From positions 12,901,001 through 12,965,000 of the forward strand of contig CM073593.1 in assembly GCA_037074705.1 (NCBI GenBank): DNA of 64,000 nt, in the 5' to 3' direction. Source of the stretch: Zhengitettix transpicula. Taxonomy: Eukaryota > Arthropoda > Insecta > Orthoptera > Tetrigidae. The first letter of the stretch is position 1, and each line of letters starts with the position of its first letter. Shown in pieces: positions 25,128 through 34,177 of the stretch. The position numbers and the translations under genes are program-made. Under the pieces are notes generated by a model. It saw only the letters and a program-made list of their open reading frames with translations, was not told the origin of the DNA and made no database searches.

Positions 25128-28100
25128 GACAATTGCCTCGAAACTGCATAAATTACGAAAATAGTAGGAAAAAAAAGGTCACGATACTTATGCTAAAAAT
25201 ATACACTCAATTTCTGAAGAGAAGGAAAGAGTAAAATTATTGAAGTTGTTTGGAATTTGGAATCTGCGGTTGGAAACGTGAGTTTTCAATTATGCAGGAA
25301 GGACCAAATTCATTTATTGTTGGTAATTACACATACTTTAGTATTGGACGATGATTAAAAATTAAGTACAAAACAATGATGAAGATTCTGCTAAAAATCT
25401 TAATATTTTCTATTACTGAGATTACATACTGTTTTTTATTTAAGATGGAGTATATTGTATTCAGATAATGACAATTATTACTTTAATCGGATTTCAGGGC
25501 TTTAATAAAATCAAGAATAAAATACATATTATTCCTAATTGATTTTTTTAAAAAGTGTACTATAACTACACAGCCGTAATATTTAATTTATTAAAATGTC
25601 TTTCAATGCGATTGTAGGCTTTTTCTGAGTTACAGAGCGAGTTGTGGAAATTATTTTGGTTGCTGTTTTCTTATTACAGAGTGTCTCAGCTTTTCGACAC
25701 AGCTAACTTATCATATACACTGCCCACACACAGAGCCACAGTGTATATAATGGGCCTTCTCATAGGTTATTTTCTTCGCAGATACGAGTCTTCTGTCACA
25801 TTCAGAAAGGTATGTTTTATATTTTCGATTATTAATATGTAACTAAAATATGTTAAAAATAACAATACTATAAATTTATTCAGAACAAATTAATAAACTA
25901 AATTAAGTATTGCCAATCTCATTCAGTTTTATTTTCAATCCTCATATATATTGTTCCGGAAGGTAATATAAGTCTCAAATCTTTTTCAGCCGCAGCTATT
26001 TGCTGGTTGGTCTGTGGGTCTCTTCTTCGCCTTTCTAGCCATGTGTGGTCCATATCACATGGGTCGTCGAGGTTATGAATACGAACCTCTGTCTGCAGCT
26101 TTGTATAACAGTTTATCTCCAATTATTTGGGGTGCTGCCCTGTGTTGGCTTATAGTCTGCTGCCGTTCAGGATACGCTGGTAATTACCATTTATTATTTA
26201 AATAACTGGTCAATACAACATGGAATTTAGCGGTAAAATGGTGTATTACAGGGGAAAATAAAGATTAATGACAACAAGGTTTTAATAATTATTTGAACAT
26301 TTTAACTAAATCAATATATCCACTGTAAATATCACAACATATTTTTATTGGTAGTGCATGTATAATTTAACTTTACTAATTAGTTAAGCAGAAATGTAAC
26401 CACTTTACTGCGACGCAAAAGAAAAATTAATATAGAAAGTACATTTTTTTTTAATTTTTCACTATAATGTCTCTCTTTCAATTTCCACACTGATCACACA
26501 AGGAATATAATTCCTGACTAATTTGTTATTTATGTTTCCCAAATTCTTCCATTACTTTTCTCTTTTACAATAAATTTTTGTAGATTCTGAATATAAGTGT
26601 CGAATACCTCGACCTCTCAGAGCATCATTTTTCACTGATATCTTAAGACTGACGACTTCTAATTCGAAGTTTATGAAAGTCAATTGTTATTAATAAGTAA
26701 TCATTTGTTATGAATTACTAGGAATGTGTATATTCTCAACGGATTGATTAGAATGAAATCATGACTAAAGTACAATTTATTTAAATATATTTTGTTGAAT
26801 GGATTTCTCCGAATACGCATTGGAATTAATTTTACTGAGGATTTCAATTTTTATGTTTTTTCTACTTGAAATACACCATACATTTTATTTATATTTTAAT
26901 ATGTCTTACATAGATTCTACGTATTTCTAAGTCCGATTTCCCTACATATATATTTTTTCTAAAATTTACAACGAAAGTTAAACTGTCGTAGAATAGAGTT
27001 ATAAGATATCTAGACATCGGTTATAAATTAGACCATCTTTATGCAAATTTGTAGATGTTTCGTTGGTTTTAACCTAATTTACGAGTAATGTACGAGTAAT
27101 TTCTGTTTTCTTTTCTTAGGCTGGTTCGGTGATTTTTTGGCATGGCGCGGCTTTCGAGTTTTCTCCAGGATTGCTTATTCGTTTTACTTGGTTCAGTTCC
27201 CAGTTTACTTTTTCAACGTAGGGAGAAATAGGACTGCTAGTTTCTACGGACACTTCAATCTGGTAATGAATAATCAATTGTGTTCGTATGAGGGCGTACG
27301 AAACTATACAACTACTTACTTGAATATTTATGTTCACAGTTCGATCTATCGGAAGTGTTGTGCGTTACTGTTGCATCTGTGCTTATGACATTGATCGTCG
27401 ACATGCCCTTCAACGGACTGAGGAATGTATTTCGAAAAAAAGGTTAAGGTTTTTTTTCGTAACATCTATAAGCTATTTAATTAGTATTTTTAACCATTTG
27501 GTATTTAAATAACAGAATATCACTAAAAAAATTAAAAGTAGTCATCAAACGGATTACAATATAAATTCTTAACAGGTTCTGCCTTTGTTTTATTTTAAAT
27601 TTGGAGTTGGTATATACGAAAATTAATTTTATTATGTCATTTACAGTCCTGCGTTCGTTAAATTTCGGAAGATATTTGTGAACCAAATTCTCTTTGTGTG
27701 TTATCTCTGTGGCTGCTTCGTAAACCTAAAAAATGTCAATGGGAATGCCAAAAATTTTTAAATTCATCACTATCATTGTCACCGTTAACATATGTGGTGA
27801 ATAATTGAATCAATATACTCTCAAGTAATTATAACCAGGGTATATGCGTCAGTATATGCGTCGTCCTCTGAAAGCTAAGAATGCCGATTTACATTCGGTC
27901 TGCTTGAATCCATTTTGCTGATGAGTGATAATGACGTTGATTACCCTGATTCACGGTCATTTCAATTATAAAAATAGTTTCTGGCAACAAGTCCCAGTTC
28001 CGAGAACTATCTATGTGGTTTAAATTATTTCGAAGACATCTTTTGTCTTTGAAGTATATTGTACAGAATATGGTACATATATAATACATTTAAGTCTTGG

Positions 28101-28667
28101 TATAATTATTTTTTTTTCTAGAATTCCTATGGTGATTAAAATGACAGAAAATAAGTCTAGTTATCTTTTTTAGCCAATTTTTGTCGTTTAACCAAGAAAA
28201 ATTAAAAAAACCACAAATTTTTAAAGAATAAAATGACGCGAAAAAAAATCAGCTATAATTACGCGTTTATTAAGACTAATTGATGAATGCTTGCAATTTT
28301 CTATTTGCAGTCACTGAAAAATCATTAATTTGTCAACAACTACGTGAAGTTTAACTTGTCTCACGTTGACGAACACTACTTTTTCTTCGTCCAATTTTTA
28401 TTTTCTACAATGAGTGTTATAAAAATCTACATATGGACCACATACATAAAAAACTATTGTTAAATTATTGAGTGTAGTGATGGAGCGCGTGTTGAGGTAG
28501 TCACATTCATCATGCGATATATTTTGCATATCTTAATATTATGCTTTATATTTATAGAAATTTCTAAAGAGAAGCCTCCAGTCTCAACGGCGCCGGTGGG
28601 AGATACCAGCGGATCCACTAATTCTCTGATCGATCAGCAGCACCTGGGATTGAGGCTCAGAAGATAA
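9826..28667 (+). CDS. NRF-6-like multi-pass membrane acyltransferase gene (14 coding exons, 725 aa)
   Basis: Coding segments are 9826-9928, 10840-11058, 11587-11789, 13588-13778, 17516-17580, 17664-17860, 17938-18098, 20528-20696, 24474-24667, 25680-25809, 25990-26179, 27120-27262, 27340-27442 and 28558-28667. Every intron is GT..AG, every junction keeps phase, and the sum is 2178 nt ending in TAA. Domains in order: putative signal peptide (about residues 1-19); NRF domain (about 80-200) with the hallmark ALKMLDSGAKMPSG and Cys87, Cys133, Cys191 and Cys196; first membrane segment (about 239-254); then an acyltransferase-3 domain with HGIR (His294), His308, the D-S-F..SGLL box (Asp344) and a D-M-Q box (Asp447). 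The family includes C. elegans NRF-6 and Drosophila Drop-dead; it is thought to act on lipids or in transport, but the substrate is unknown. Two family motifs differ: TW-Y-L reads T-H-Q-L, and the late E-x-P reads D-M-P. A length near 700 aa is normal. Which of the many insect paralogues this is cannot be told. Confidence 0.9.
10840..11058 (+). CDS. Exon 2: N-terminal part of NRF region
   Basis: The acceptor is TTAGTTTCAG and the donor AAAA|GTAAGT. The exon enters and leaves in phase 1. It encodes residues 35-107, an extracellular-looking segment with the N-glycosylation-like sites NES and NHT, Cys43 and Cys87, and a C-terminal IPALK that joins the NRF signature in exon 3. The reading frame continues upstream of the acceptor, so an alternative start is conceivable, but no good ATG is seen there. 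Confidence 0.85.
11587..11789 (+). CDS. Exon 3: NRF signature exon
   Basis: The split codon A|TG gives Met108, restoring ALKMLDSGAKMPSGLL, the most conserved NRF-domain string, followed by NGNMNQLGDFDQC with Cys133. The acceptor is TTTACAG and the donor GAC|GTAAGC. The exon exits in phase 0. It covers residues 108-175. Confidence 0.95.
11985..12063 (+). repeat. Fragment of the GGGTAATCC interspersed repeat
   Basis: This short piece is equivalent to the GGTAGCCAAGGG...TAACTAGGGCCC part of the repeat seen fully at 19795-20310. It abuts the mariner relic in intron 3. Confidence 0.65.
12081..12787. mobile_element. Palindromic mariner relic in intron 3
   Basis: Terminal inverted repeats CGAGGGTTATTCCGAAAAT (left) and its diverged partner at 12759-12787 are flanked by TA on both sides. 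Both arms carry the 3' half of a mariner transposase, in opposite directions. The minus arm (12224-12523) reads ...LDRYQKEDEQIF..., ...RDVGFSRDP..., ...AADVYDLGIQKLVER. The plus arm reads DETWVSH followed by the same C-terminal region, broken by stops. The 5' half of the transposase is missing. It is a dead element, not a gene. Confidence 0.8.
12947..12974. repeat. 28-bp perfect AT-rich palindrome, intron 3
   Basis: Two 14-bp arms meet between 12960 and 12961 without a loop (TATAATCATAATT and its complement). Function unknown. Confidence 0.9.
13588..13778 (+). CDS. Exon 4: end of NRF domain (WGVCVPHSC)
   Basis: Phase 0 entry follows CTCTGTAG and the donor is CTGC|GTGAGT. The exon encodes WGVCVPHSCSTHDVEE, the family G-x-C-x-P-x-S-C motif (Cys191, Cys196), then a lumenal stretch with Cys221-like ELCY before the membrane domain. 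Because it has no internal Met near its start, it is easy to miss in ORF scans. Confidence 0.93.
14895..15025 (+). repeat. Penelope-like tail with hammerhead-like core, intron 4
   Basis: GGCTCTTCTTTGCACCTGAC and GAAAGGAACAAGGATCCCAG are followed by TTTGTGTGGTAATTATATTA and the GGCTATCTTTCTTATT tail. The second GAAAC box is mutated to GCTAC. Same family as 40090-40225 and 48590. Confidence 0.55.
16538..17187 (+). mobile_element. Non-autonomous Helitron in intron 4 with internal duplication
   Basis: It starts near TCATGTTTATATATATG and ends TACTAGT after a degenerate CCCGAGCAAC...GCGG stem. The CGGCCGATATT...GTCGG...GAGAT block occurs twice (from about 16702 and 16961), so this copy has two tandem core units of about 260 bases. 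The family is the same as 8686 and 58070. Confidence 0.65.
17516..17580 (+). CDS. Exon 5: first transmembrane segment
   Basis: This 65-nt exon has acceptor GTCCACAG and donor AAAG|GTAAAC. It encodes ILFGAIIALVVLGSLNIFED, a clean hydrophobic helix. Phases 2 in and 1 out match the neighbours. NRF-6 proteins carry a membrane helix at this position, between the NRF and acyltransferase domains. Confidence 0.88.
17664..17860 (+). CDS. Exon 6: HGIR box, start of acyltransferase-3 domain
   Basis: The acceptor is CATTTTAG and the donor GAG|GTAAAA. The exon encodes a basic cytosolic linker, then HGIRCLNAIALLIFHK. The family has H-G-x-R followed by a second His 14 residues later, which is seen here as His294 and His308. 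NPYVNRTSMVE follows, as in family members. Confidence 0.95.
17938..18098 (+). CDS. Exon 7: D-S-F..SGLL helix
   Basis: The acceptor is GCGCTGCAG and the donor TTCAG|GTATGT, separated from exon 6 by a 77-nt intron. The exon encodes IYTDSFIMLSGLLTSFSL, the family D-x-F-F-x-x-SG-x-L membrane helix with Asp344 conserved. Phase is 0 in and 2 out. Confidence 0.95.
18720..19323 (-). mobile_element. Non-autonomous Helitron in intron 7, minus orientation
   Basis: On the minus strand it begins TCTATATAATAAAAAAGG preceded by A. It ends with CGCCGGGCACCTAGCTAGT, that is CTAGT followed by T. Insertion between A and T and a CTRRT end are Helitron hallmarks. A (CATA)n run lies near its 5' end. No coding capacity. 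Confidence 0.7.
19795..20320 (+). repeat. GGGTAATCC interspersed repeat, long copy in intron 7
   Basis: It begins GGGTAATCCACATAGTGGC, runs through GGGTTAACTAGGGCCC, GGCCAGTTTAGGAGGCAGC and CCCGGAACATATACCTC, and ends in a hairpin CCTGCGAG...CTCGCAGG (about 20275-20300). The same series occurs at 31818, 39525, 43357, 44435, 46895, 50159 and 50425. It is GC-rich compared with its surroundings. The class is not known to me; no terminal repeats, tRNA boxes or poly-A tail identify it. Confidence 0.85.
20528..20696 (+). CDS. Exon 8: R-x-LP helix and GPxW...C..W..N loop
   Basis: The acceptor is CGTTTCAG and the donor ATG|GTGAGT. The exon encodes RFLPNHLAIILFCTYILPY, then SGPQWN and a loop with Cys, Trp and IHN. 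In NRF-6 proteins the corresponding order is R-(x)-L-P helix, GP-x-W, C-x(3)-W-x-N-x-L-x-I-x-N. Confidence 0.95.
21062..21086. repeat. Perfect 10-bp stem-loop, intron 8
   Basis: GACGTTTCCC, a CATGT loop and GGGAAACGTC. A TGATGA box follows on the minus strand, so it may be a further ribozyme-type remnant. Confidence 0.85.
22072..22104 (+). ncRNA. Hammerhead-like core in intron 8
   Basis: CGATGACTTTTGGCT, a short loop and AGGCC-GAAAGC: a GATGA box, a GGC/GCC stem and a GAAA box in hammerhead order. The first C of CUGAUGA is not followed by U, so activity is doubtful; probably the tail of a dead Penelope-like element. Confidence 0.35.
22610..22890. other. GC-rich block in intron 8, no coding frame
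   Basis: Markedly richer in G and C than the AT-rich intron around it, with short runs such as AAGCCCCGGAATTAAACCG and CAGGGCGCCCGTTAACTC. There is no long frame, transposon hallmark or second copy in the window. Candidate conserved non-coding element. Confidence 0.35.
24474..24667 (+). CDS. Exon 9: D-M-Q motif and membrane helices
   Basis: The acceptor is ATTCTCCAG and the donor CTAA|GTAAGT. The exon encodes CLTHTHQLGIDMQLFVAG, equivalent to the family C-M-x-x-TWYL-x-x-D-x-Q. Asp447 and Gln449 are kept, but the usual W-Y is H-Q. Two hydrophobic stretches follow. Confidence 0.95.
25084..25119. repeat. (TA)n microsatellite, intron 9
   Basis: Eighteen AT dinucleotides without interruption. 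Confidence 0.95.
25680..25809 (+). CDS. Exon 10: R-A-x-x-Y-x-x-G-x-x-x-GY helix
   Basis: The acceptor is TTATTACAG and the donor AAAG|GTATGT. The exon encodes a linker, then THRATVYIMGLLIGYFLRR. The family consensus here is R-x-x-P-Y-x-x-G-x-x-x-GY. Phase is 2 in and 0 out. Confidence 0.94.
25990..26179 (+). CDS. Exon 11: membrane helices with A-x-x-x-x-R..W..A
   Basis: The acceptor is CTTTTTCAG and the donor GCTG|GTAATT. The exon encodes two hydrophobic helices separated by a loop (YEYEPLSAALYNSLSP). The ALYNSLSPIIWGAALCW segment matches the family's A-x-Y-x-x-x-x-R-x-x-W-A region, with Ser in place of Arg. Confidence 0.94.
27120..27262 (+). CDS. Exon 12: S-R-x-(S/A)-Y-S-x-YL-x-Q/H helix
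   Basis: The acceptor is TTTTCTTAG and the donor CTG|GTAATG. The exon encodes FSRIAYSFYLVQFPVYFF, matching the family L-S-R-L-T-Y-x-x-YL-x-H helix with the usual His replaced by Gln. GWFGDFLAWR, just before it, resembles the G-x-(V)-N-x-FLSW segment. Confidence 0.94.
27340..27442 (+). CDS. Exon 13: last membrane helix with D-M-P-F
   Basis: The acceptor is TGTTCACAG and the donor AAAAG|GTTAAG. The exon encodes a hydrophobic helix, then IVDMPFNGLRNVFRKK. The family ends with E-x-P-x-x-x-LE-K; here Asp replaces Glu. Phase is 0 in and 1 out. Confidence 0.92.
28558..28667 (+). CDS. Exon 14: cytosolic tail and stop
   Basis: The acceptor is TATTTATAG. The split codon G|AA keeps phase, and 35 further residues (rich in Pro, Ser and Thr) end in RLRR-TAA. 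C-tails in this family are variable, so the assignment rests on phase and on the lack of an earlier stop. I see no AATAAA in the following 600 bases, so the transcript end is unknown. Confidence 0.85.
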
Positions 28668-30280
28668 ATTACTGCCATTTAGAAAAAGTATATGACACAT
28701 ATTTGTTATATTAACGTGAAATACTGTGGTTGATAATATGCCTAAGTGAGTAAACACTTTAATTCTCCATTTTGAGAAAGTCAAATATGGAAAAGGCATT
28801 ACAATTTTGGAAAACTTAAGACGTTTAATAGTTTGGGGATGGAAAAAACTCGACTGGACCGGGAATCAAACTCGCAACCCCCGCTTGGGACCAGCTTTGT
28901 TTGGAAGTCGTTCCTTCTGTTCTCGATTTAATAGAATAGAGTAACGTCAAAACATATATTTCGGATTGTAACTTATTTACATGACTTAAAGTCAAAACCC
29001 ACTTCTTTAATTTGAAAAACCAGAACAGATAAATGTTTACTTAAGTATAAGTATATAGACTATGCCCTGTTTTGCTTTCGTAGTATCAATCATCTGGATT
29101 TAACGAAGAGACCTGTAATTCTAACAATAATTTTTGTAGAAGGAAACAAACGGGTAGTGTAATGGCATAAGTGTTGGAACTATTTTTTTTTGTTTTAAAC
29201 ATCTAGAATATAGAGAATTTTTATGCAGAATCTTAGTCAATTTACGAAGAATTTTAGTAAAATATCAGGAATAACCGATTTTATTTTCACAAAATTGAGG
29301 AAATATAAACTTACAACAAATAAACCAATTATATTCACCGGATATTAAGTTAAGCCTATCTTTCGCTATAATTTGAACATACAAGTTTTTTTTAAAACTG
29401 TCGTAAGATAAAAAAAATTCTTTTAATATTTAACATATTCTAAAAATATACTTATATAAAATCTCAAATATTTCTAAAATTACTTCTGCGCAAAACTGTA
29501 AGACTGACATTTAATTGATTTTAAGTTTAACAAATCGATAAGTCTGTGTAATAAAAGAAATATTAACCTAAATTGAATCACTAAAAGGCTGATTCATAAT
29601 TATAACCATAGATCTCATAAAATGGATTTGTAATTTTGTAAAACTATAATTTATGAACTGGTTTTTAGTTATCATATGTTGTGATCGTCGTTTAGTGTAT
29701 GGAAGAATCCATTTAAATGCATATTTCAATAAGGCTGTGAGAACGTAGAACTTTTAAATTTTATATTAATTAAAAATCAATTAAACAATTTTCAAAAGAT
29801 GTGTATGTGTATGAAGAAGCGTAATTCAATATATGTCTTAAATCATTATTTTTTTGTAAATAAATGTTCGAAAACTATTATGTAATTTAGTACAATACAA
29901 ACTATACAAACAATTTACAGGTTTAAAATAATTTTCTCGACATTTTCCTTTATTTAATATCTGTTTTACATATATAATATTTCCTAACAAATCTTCCGTG
30001 ATTCCTATAATTATGTTTTTGAGGTAAAATTTATCTGATTAAGTACTTATTTCAATTTATAAATATTATTTAAATGTTAATAACCTTTCACTTGTCACTC
30101 TTGGCTATGGTAAGCGGGGTGCTTACACTTTTGATTAATAAAGTACTTTATCATTCTTCTTTAGAGAATCAGTGTCAGGTAATGTCTAAATACCTTTTAT
30201 AGGGTATTTTCAAATGATGACTGGTGAATGTATTGAATTAACAGTTATTGATCTAAACCCCGGGCTGTTATTGCAAACAC
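28668..30280. other. 3' flank of the NRF-6-like gene
   Basis: AT-rich, with the SINE-like fragment at 28840. The first AATAAA I see is near 29319, within ACAAATAAACC. No other gene evidence. Confidence 0.4.
28840..28915 (-). repeat. tRNA-derived SINE-like fragment
   Basis: On the minus strand, AGTTTGATTCCCGG fits the tRNA B box (GGTTCGANTCC), preceded by GCTGGTCCCAAGCGGG, which resembles a D-arm/anticodon remnant. There is no full cloverleaf, so it is not a functional tRNA gene. Confidence 0.45.
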
Positions 30281-30315
30281 AACGTTTAGACGATTGTTTC
30301 AACCATCGTCATTCG
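30281..30315 (-). ncRNA. Hammerhead-like relic, minus strand
   Basis: On the minus strand, AATGACGATGGTTG ... CAATCGTC-TAAACG. GACGATGGTTG and CAATCGTC form the stem; the GAAAC box is TAAAC. A second GAAACGTTG appears on the plus strand at about 30325. Confidence 0.35.
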
Positions 30316-30599
30316 TTAGTCATCGAAACGTTGCATGTTTATGTTACGACTAACCGGGTTGAACACTAAGAACGTATATGAACTGATTGTTCTAATATGT
30401 AAGTATCGTCGTTTATTATTTAACTTCATCAACAATAAATTACGTCATGCCTACGCTAAGGCTAAACTAGGGAAATTTTACACTTTACAAATAGACTGCC
30501 AAAAAATAATTTATAGAAGAAGGGGTGTGGAAATCAATTATTAATCACAATTAATATCAGTAATAATAATTATTATTATTTAGTTTAATGTATATTTTA

Positions 30600-31330
30600 A
30601 TATTGTGTGTTTACGCCGTCACGTGATTTTAGTTTAACGATCCTCCACCAGTTGTTTCCTTGTCGTGGACTGCGCCACGAGAGAATTGGTGTTTATTATC
30701 TACCGTTTAGTTGAGTTGCGTCCTCTAGTCGACTGAACACGTAGCTTACCGTGTCGTTCGTGCGTTCTCTTCTGAGAAACTTGCGTCCATCTTGATTTGA
30801 GCTTTAAATCAAGTGAAACCACATTTTATTGAGCAGCCATCATAGATTTTCGTGTTTGGAATCAGGTTATTCCGTTACGGGCAGCCGTTCATTCTGAAGC
30901 GACTGAATTGAGTAATCTTTCTTCACTAAGGTGTGAAACGGACCCGGCGTTTCCGCAACGTGTCGTGATCTTGAGTTTATTCTTTTGCTCCTCAAAGAGT
31001 TTGAATTTAGGACCACGTGAGTGTGGAATCTGGACGTCAAATGTCCACTTCTCCTGAGCGAACACTATGACCATTGTTTTTGAGTTGTTACTGAAGGATC
31101 TACCTGATTCATTTAGGAAGTAAATGTCATCAGCTCAGAAACTGACCTTCCTTCTTTATAGAAACTTATCCACGTGTCGTACGCTTTCAAACACTCTCAC
31201 GCTGTGATGAAAGGTTTTGCAAGAGTCAAAAATTAGTTGATGAAGTGTTAAACTACATGTTTTATATTTACAAGGGCATATTCTGTAGGAGGTTGAGAAG
31301 AGTGTTCTCAATAAAGTCACTGTAGGCAGC
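30600..31330. other. GC-richer block with a 61-codon minus frame
   Basis: 30889-31074 on the minus strand reads MVIVFAQEKWTFDVQIPHSR..., ending in SVSHLSEERLLNSVASE. It looks like a piece of an old transposon or gene, but I could not assign a family. Surrounding sequence has balanced base composition and no other copy in the window. Confidence 0.3.
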
Positions 31331-31817
31331 TACTGAAAGAAAATTATTAACTACAAACGAAAGAGTGTCGGACATTCTTTAGTAATAAATTTTTTATTGT
31401 CATGGTTCGAGTAACCCGCCCCAGAGGTTTTTAATTTTTTTATTCATATGAACTGGTATAACCGTAATAATTATTCATTCCGTTAGAGCCACGGTTCGTA
31501 ACCTTTTCAATATTCTAACGCTCCCTATAACCTGGTAAGGAAACTCATTTTACCGTTACCCTTTAAAATGTTACCAAAGAAAACAACACATGAAAAGATA
31601 AATAGCCTATATTAAGCTTAATATATTGCGAAAAAAATGTGTTTTGTTCTTACAATTTCAATGTACCATTTATAAGTAATTATCTGGTATTCAATGTGGA
31701 GGTTGGTATTGTTTTGCACTAGGAAGTTTTTTAATGTTAGGAAGTTGTTTCACGGTTTCTGGCATTTGTTTTGCTGTTCTCATATATAAGTAGTAGGAAA
31801 TAGTATTTTCGTCCGAT

Positions 31818-32156
31818 ATTCCTATTTGGAATAGTCGGCCAGCTGCCTCCTAAACTTGTCAAGTCACGGAGAATGGGAAAACTGCGACCCCTCAGGAAAC
31901 CCCTCTCCCGCCATCGGAAGGGCGTGAAAAAGTACCAATTGCCCGACCAACCTGATGAAAGTTTTTAGGGTTTTCCTTGCATAACTTTTAGGCGAATTGC
32001 CGGGTAGGGTGCTTAAACTACAGCCCGGGGCCCTAGTTAACCCTTGGCTACCTTACTCTACCTTTCCGCATCCCCCCTTTCAATCCATTTCCTAGTCTGT
32101 AAGAAGTAAGTTTCCACTATGTGGATTACCCTGTCTACACCGTCTTCTTTTTCAGT
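31818..32156 (-). repeat. GGGTAATCC interspersed repeat copy
   Basis: Reverse orientation. It starts in the TTCCTATTTGGAATAGTCGG region and ends TGTGGATTACCCTG. It lacks the hairpin end. Confidence 0.85.
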
Positions 32157-32478
32157 TCTAAAAGGATATTCGGTACTTACTTTCGCGAAAATGTAACGAG
32201 GTCATAATTTTGAAATTCATCTTTGAACGTGCTATCTTCGCATAGTCCGAGAAATTCTACTTTGACTGACACATCTTCATCTTTGAAAATTTCATCAGCG
32301 TACAAATGGACTGACGATTATCCATGCCTGGGAATTATTGCTTCAGTGAGTTTATTATTGCAGATAATTGGTGAACCACGGAATTTGCAAGCGTGATTTT
32401 TTTTAGGTCCGTCATTTACGAATTGTTCCCACAGTTAGTAAACATTAATGTATTGATACATATCCAACTTGAACTGTT

Positions 32479-32556
32479 CTGCATCCCCCCTTTGAAATCC
32501 CTTCCTATGCTATTAAAGGGGAGTTGCCACCATGTGGATTACCCTCAGTAGCCTGG
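32479..32556 (-). repeat. Short end fragment of the GGGTAATCC repeat
   Basis: Only the terminal 75 bases are present (GCATCCCCCCTTTGAAATCC to TGTGGATTACCCTC). Confidence 0.8.
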
Positions 32557-32827
32557 TACCTAAAAAGTGGGTGTGTAAAGTTCTACTTAACGAACAAAAC
32601 TTGCAACTTTATCCTGTGTTGTCAAGATATCTGTCATATTTCCTTGTAATGAAATATTAAGACTACGTATTTCACTGAAAAGATCAGGATGATAAGCAAT
32701 CATATTTCTTCACGGAGCTCATAAATTCTGTTTAAAAGTTTTCCTCTTGAAAACGACTTTACGTATGTGACGTACAGAAGACTGTTAAATGTACATGGAG
32801 CGCGACCGCTGACCTGCCATTGTTGAT

Positions 32828-33406
32828 TTAAATATTATAAAATTTATTATTTATTGCCAATATTATTACCCCCGCAGAACAGTTAACAGTTGTTTTACCC
32901 CCCGAGGGGCTAATGACTTCCAGGTTCGGAACCCAGGGATTAGTCGTTCTCAAACTCTGGAGTAAGTACGTATTCCATCCAGCCAGTTTTGGAAGATACA
33001 GGTACATAACGCTTTCTAGATAAGGATTGAAGCTGTGTTGATAATGCAGAATTGTATTAACCAGTTGTATGGAAAAGAACATTGAATTATCCTTATTTGA
33101 TTTAATATAGAATGTCTGTAGCTGCTTTGTTTTAGTATTCGTGCCAACTCGTTTTGGGTCCAATACACAAATTGAAAAAGTTACTTCTAAATTCTTAATG
33201 TTCTGCAGTAGAAGGACAATTCTATCTCTTTCGGAGAAAATGAAAACGTGACACAACGAAATTGCGTGGCGTGCTTTGAAGTAGAACCCAGACCATGCAC
33301 GACTTCCGTTCACAGCTGGAAGATTGCCCAAAGTGAAGAACCTTTCTTCCCCTAGGCAGTCGCCTCGCCCGCTGCTGAGGAGTCTGCAGTCTGACAGCTG
33401 TATCAA
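32828..33406 (-). other. Unassigned 192-codon open frame
   Basis: This is one of the longest frames outside the retrotransposon. The upstream third is GC-balanced; the rest is AT-rich. The ORF's first codon is an ATG at 33406. No motif, signal peptide or family is recognised, and an acceptor-like CTTCTACTGCAG lies within it at about 33200. It could be an exon, a relic or chance. Confidence 0.2.
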
Positions 33407-33817
33407 TCAGAAACGTCTGCGACACTCTCAATCAATTTCCGTGAGCAAACTCTTGTAAGTGCTCGTCGTCTGGCTCTACACGACTGCTGTTTACCGCTAA
33501 CAGGCGGCGAGTGGCTTTCTTCTTGCCTTCGTAATTAGGCTTACCGAACGTGAAACCGATCCCACACAAAATATTATATTTATTATTAATAAAAAGTGAT
33601 AGGATAAAGTAATATAACAACGAAACTCATTTCCAAAAAATATACATATATTAGCAGTTATTATAATTACCAAATGTGTATCAGATAAGGCTTTATTTTG
33701 GTCCATCGTCTTTTGCATCTGATAAAAAAAACAATTAAGACATAATATGTATGATGTAATAATTAATAGACTTTTCTAGAAAAATTGTTTTAAGATACAT
33801 AGATTAAAATGAAAATA

Positions 33818-33925
33818 TTTACGTCTGATTGAAAATAATGAATAAGTAAGTTAGCCAATTCAGACAAAGAATGATAATATAAATACCACACAACGTTTAT
33901 GGCTCTTCTTCACACCTGATCCTAT
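33818..33925 (-). repeat. Penelope-like tail fragment, reverse
   Basis: Reverse complement of the TTTATATTATCATTCTTTGTCTG ... ACGTAAATA type of tail, then ACAACGTTTATGGCTCTTCTTCACACCTGAT. The core is scrambled. Confidence 0.45.
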
Positions 33926-34177
33926 TTTTTGTCTGAACGTTAGGACTAACGTTCTTATACATAGAAATGTTATTATCATGGACTGATATTCTTACAAATT
34001 AACGGACTCCAAATACATAACTTATATAAGGTCATAAACGGTCCGTAAAATGTCCATTCTGATTTGAAACAGCTAAATGAGGCAGCTTATTAACTGACGT
34101 TACAATAACATTTCATATAGGAACATTTACCTGATATGAATATATGTAGGAAAACATAAGTTATAATGCATCTATAT

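Noticed and set aside
29150..29180. tRNA A-box-like GGGTAGTGTAATGGC
   Set aside because: No B box at the proper distance and no cloverleaf.
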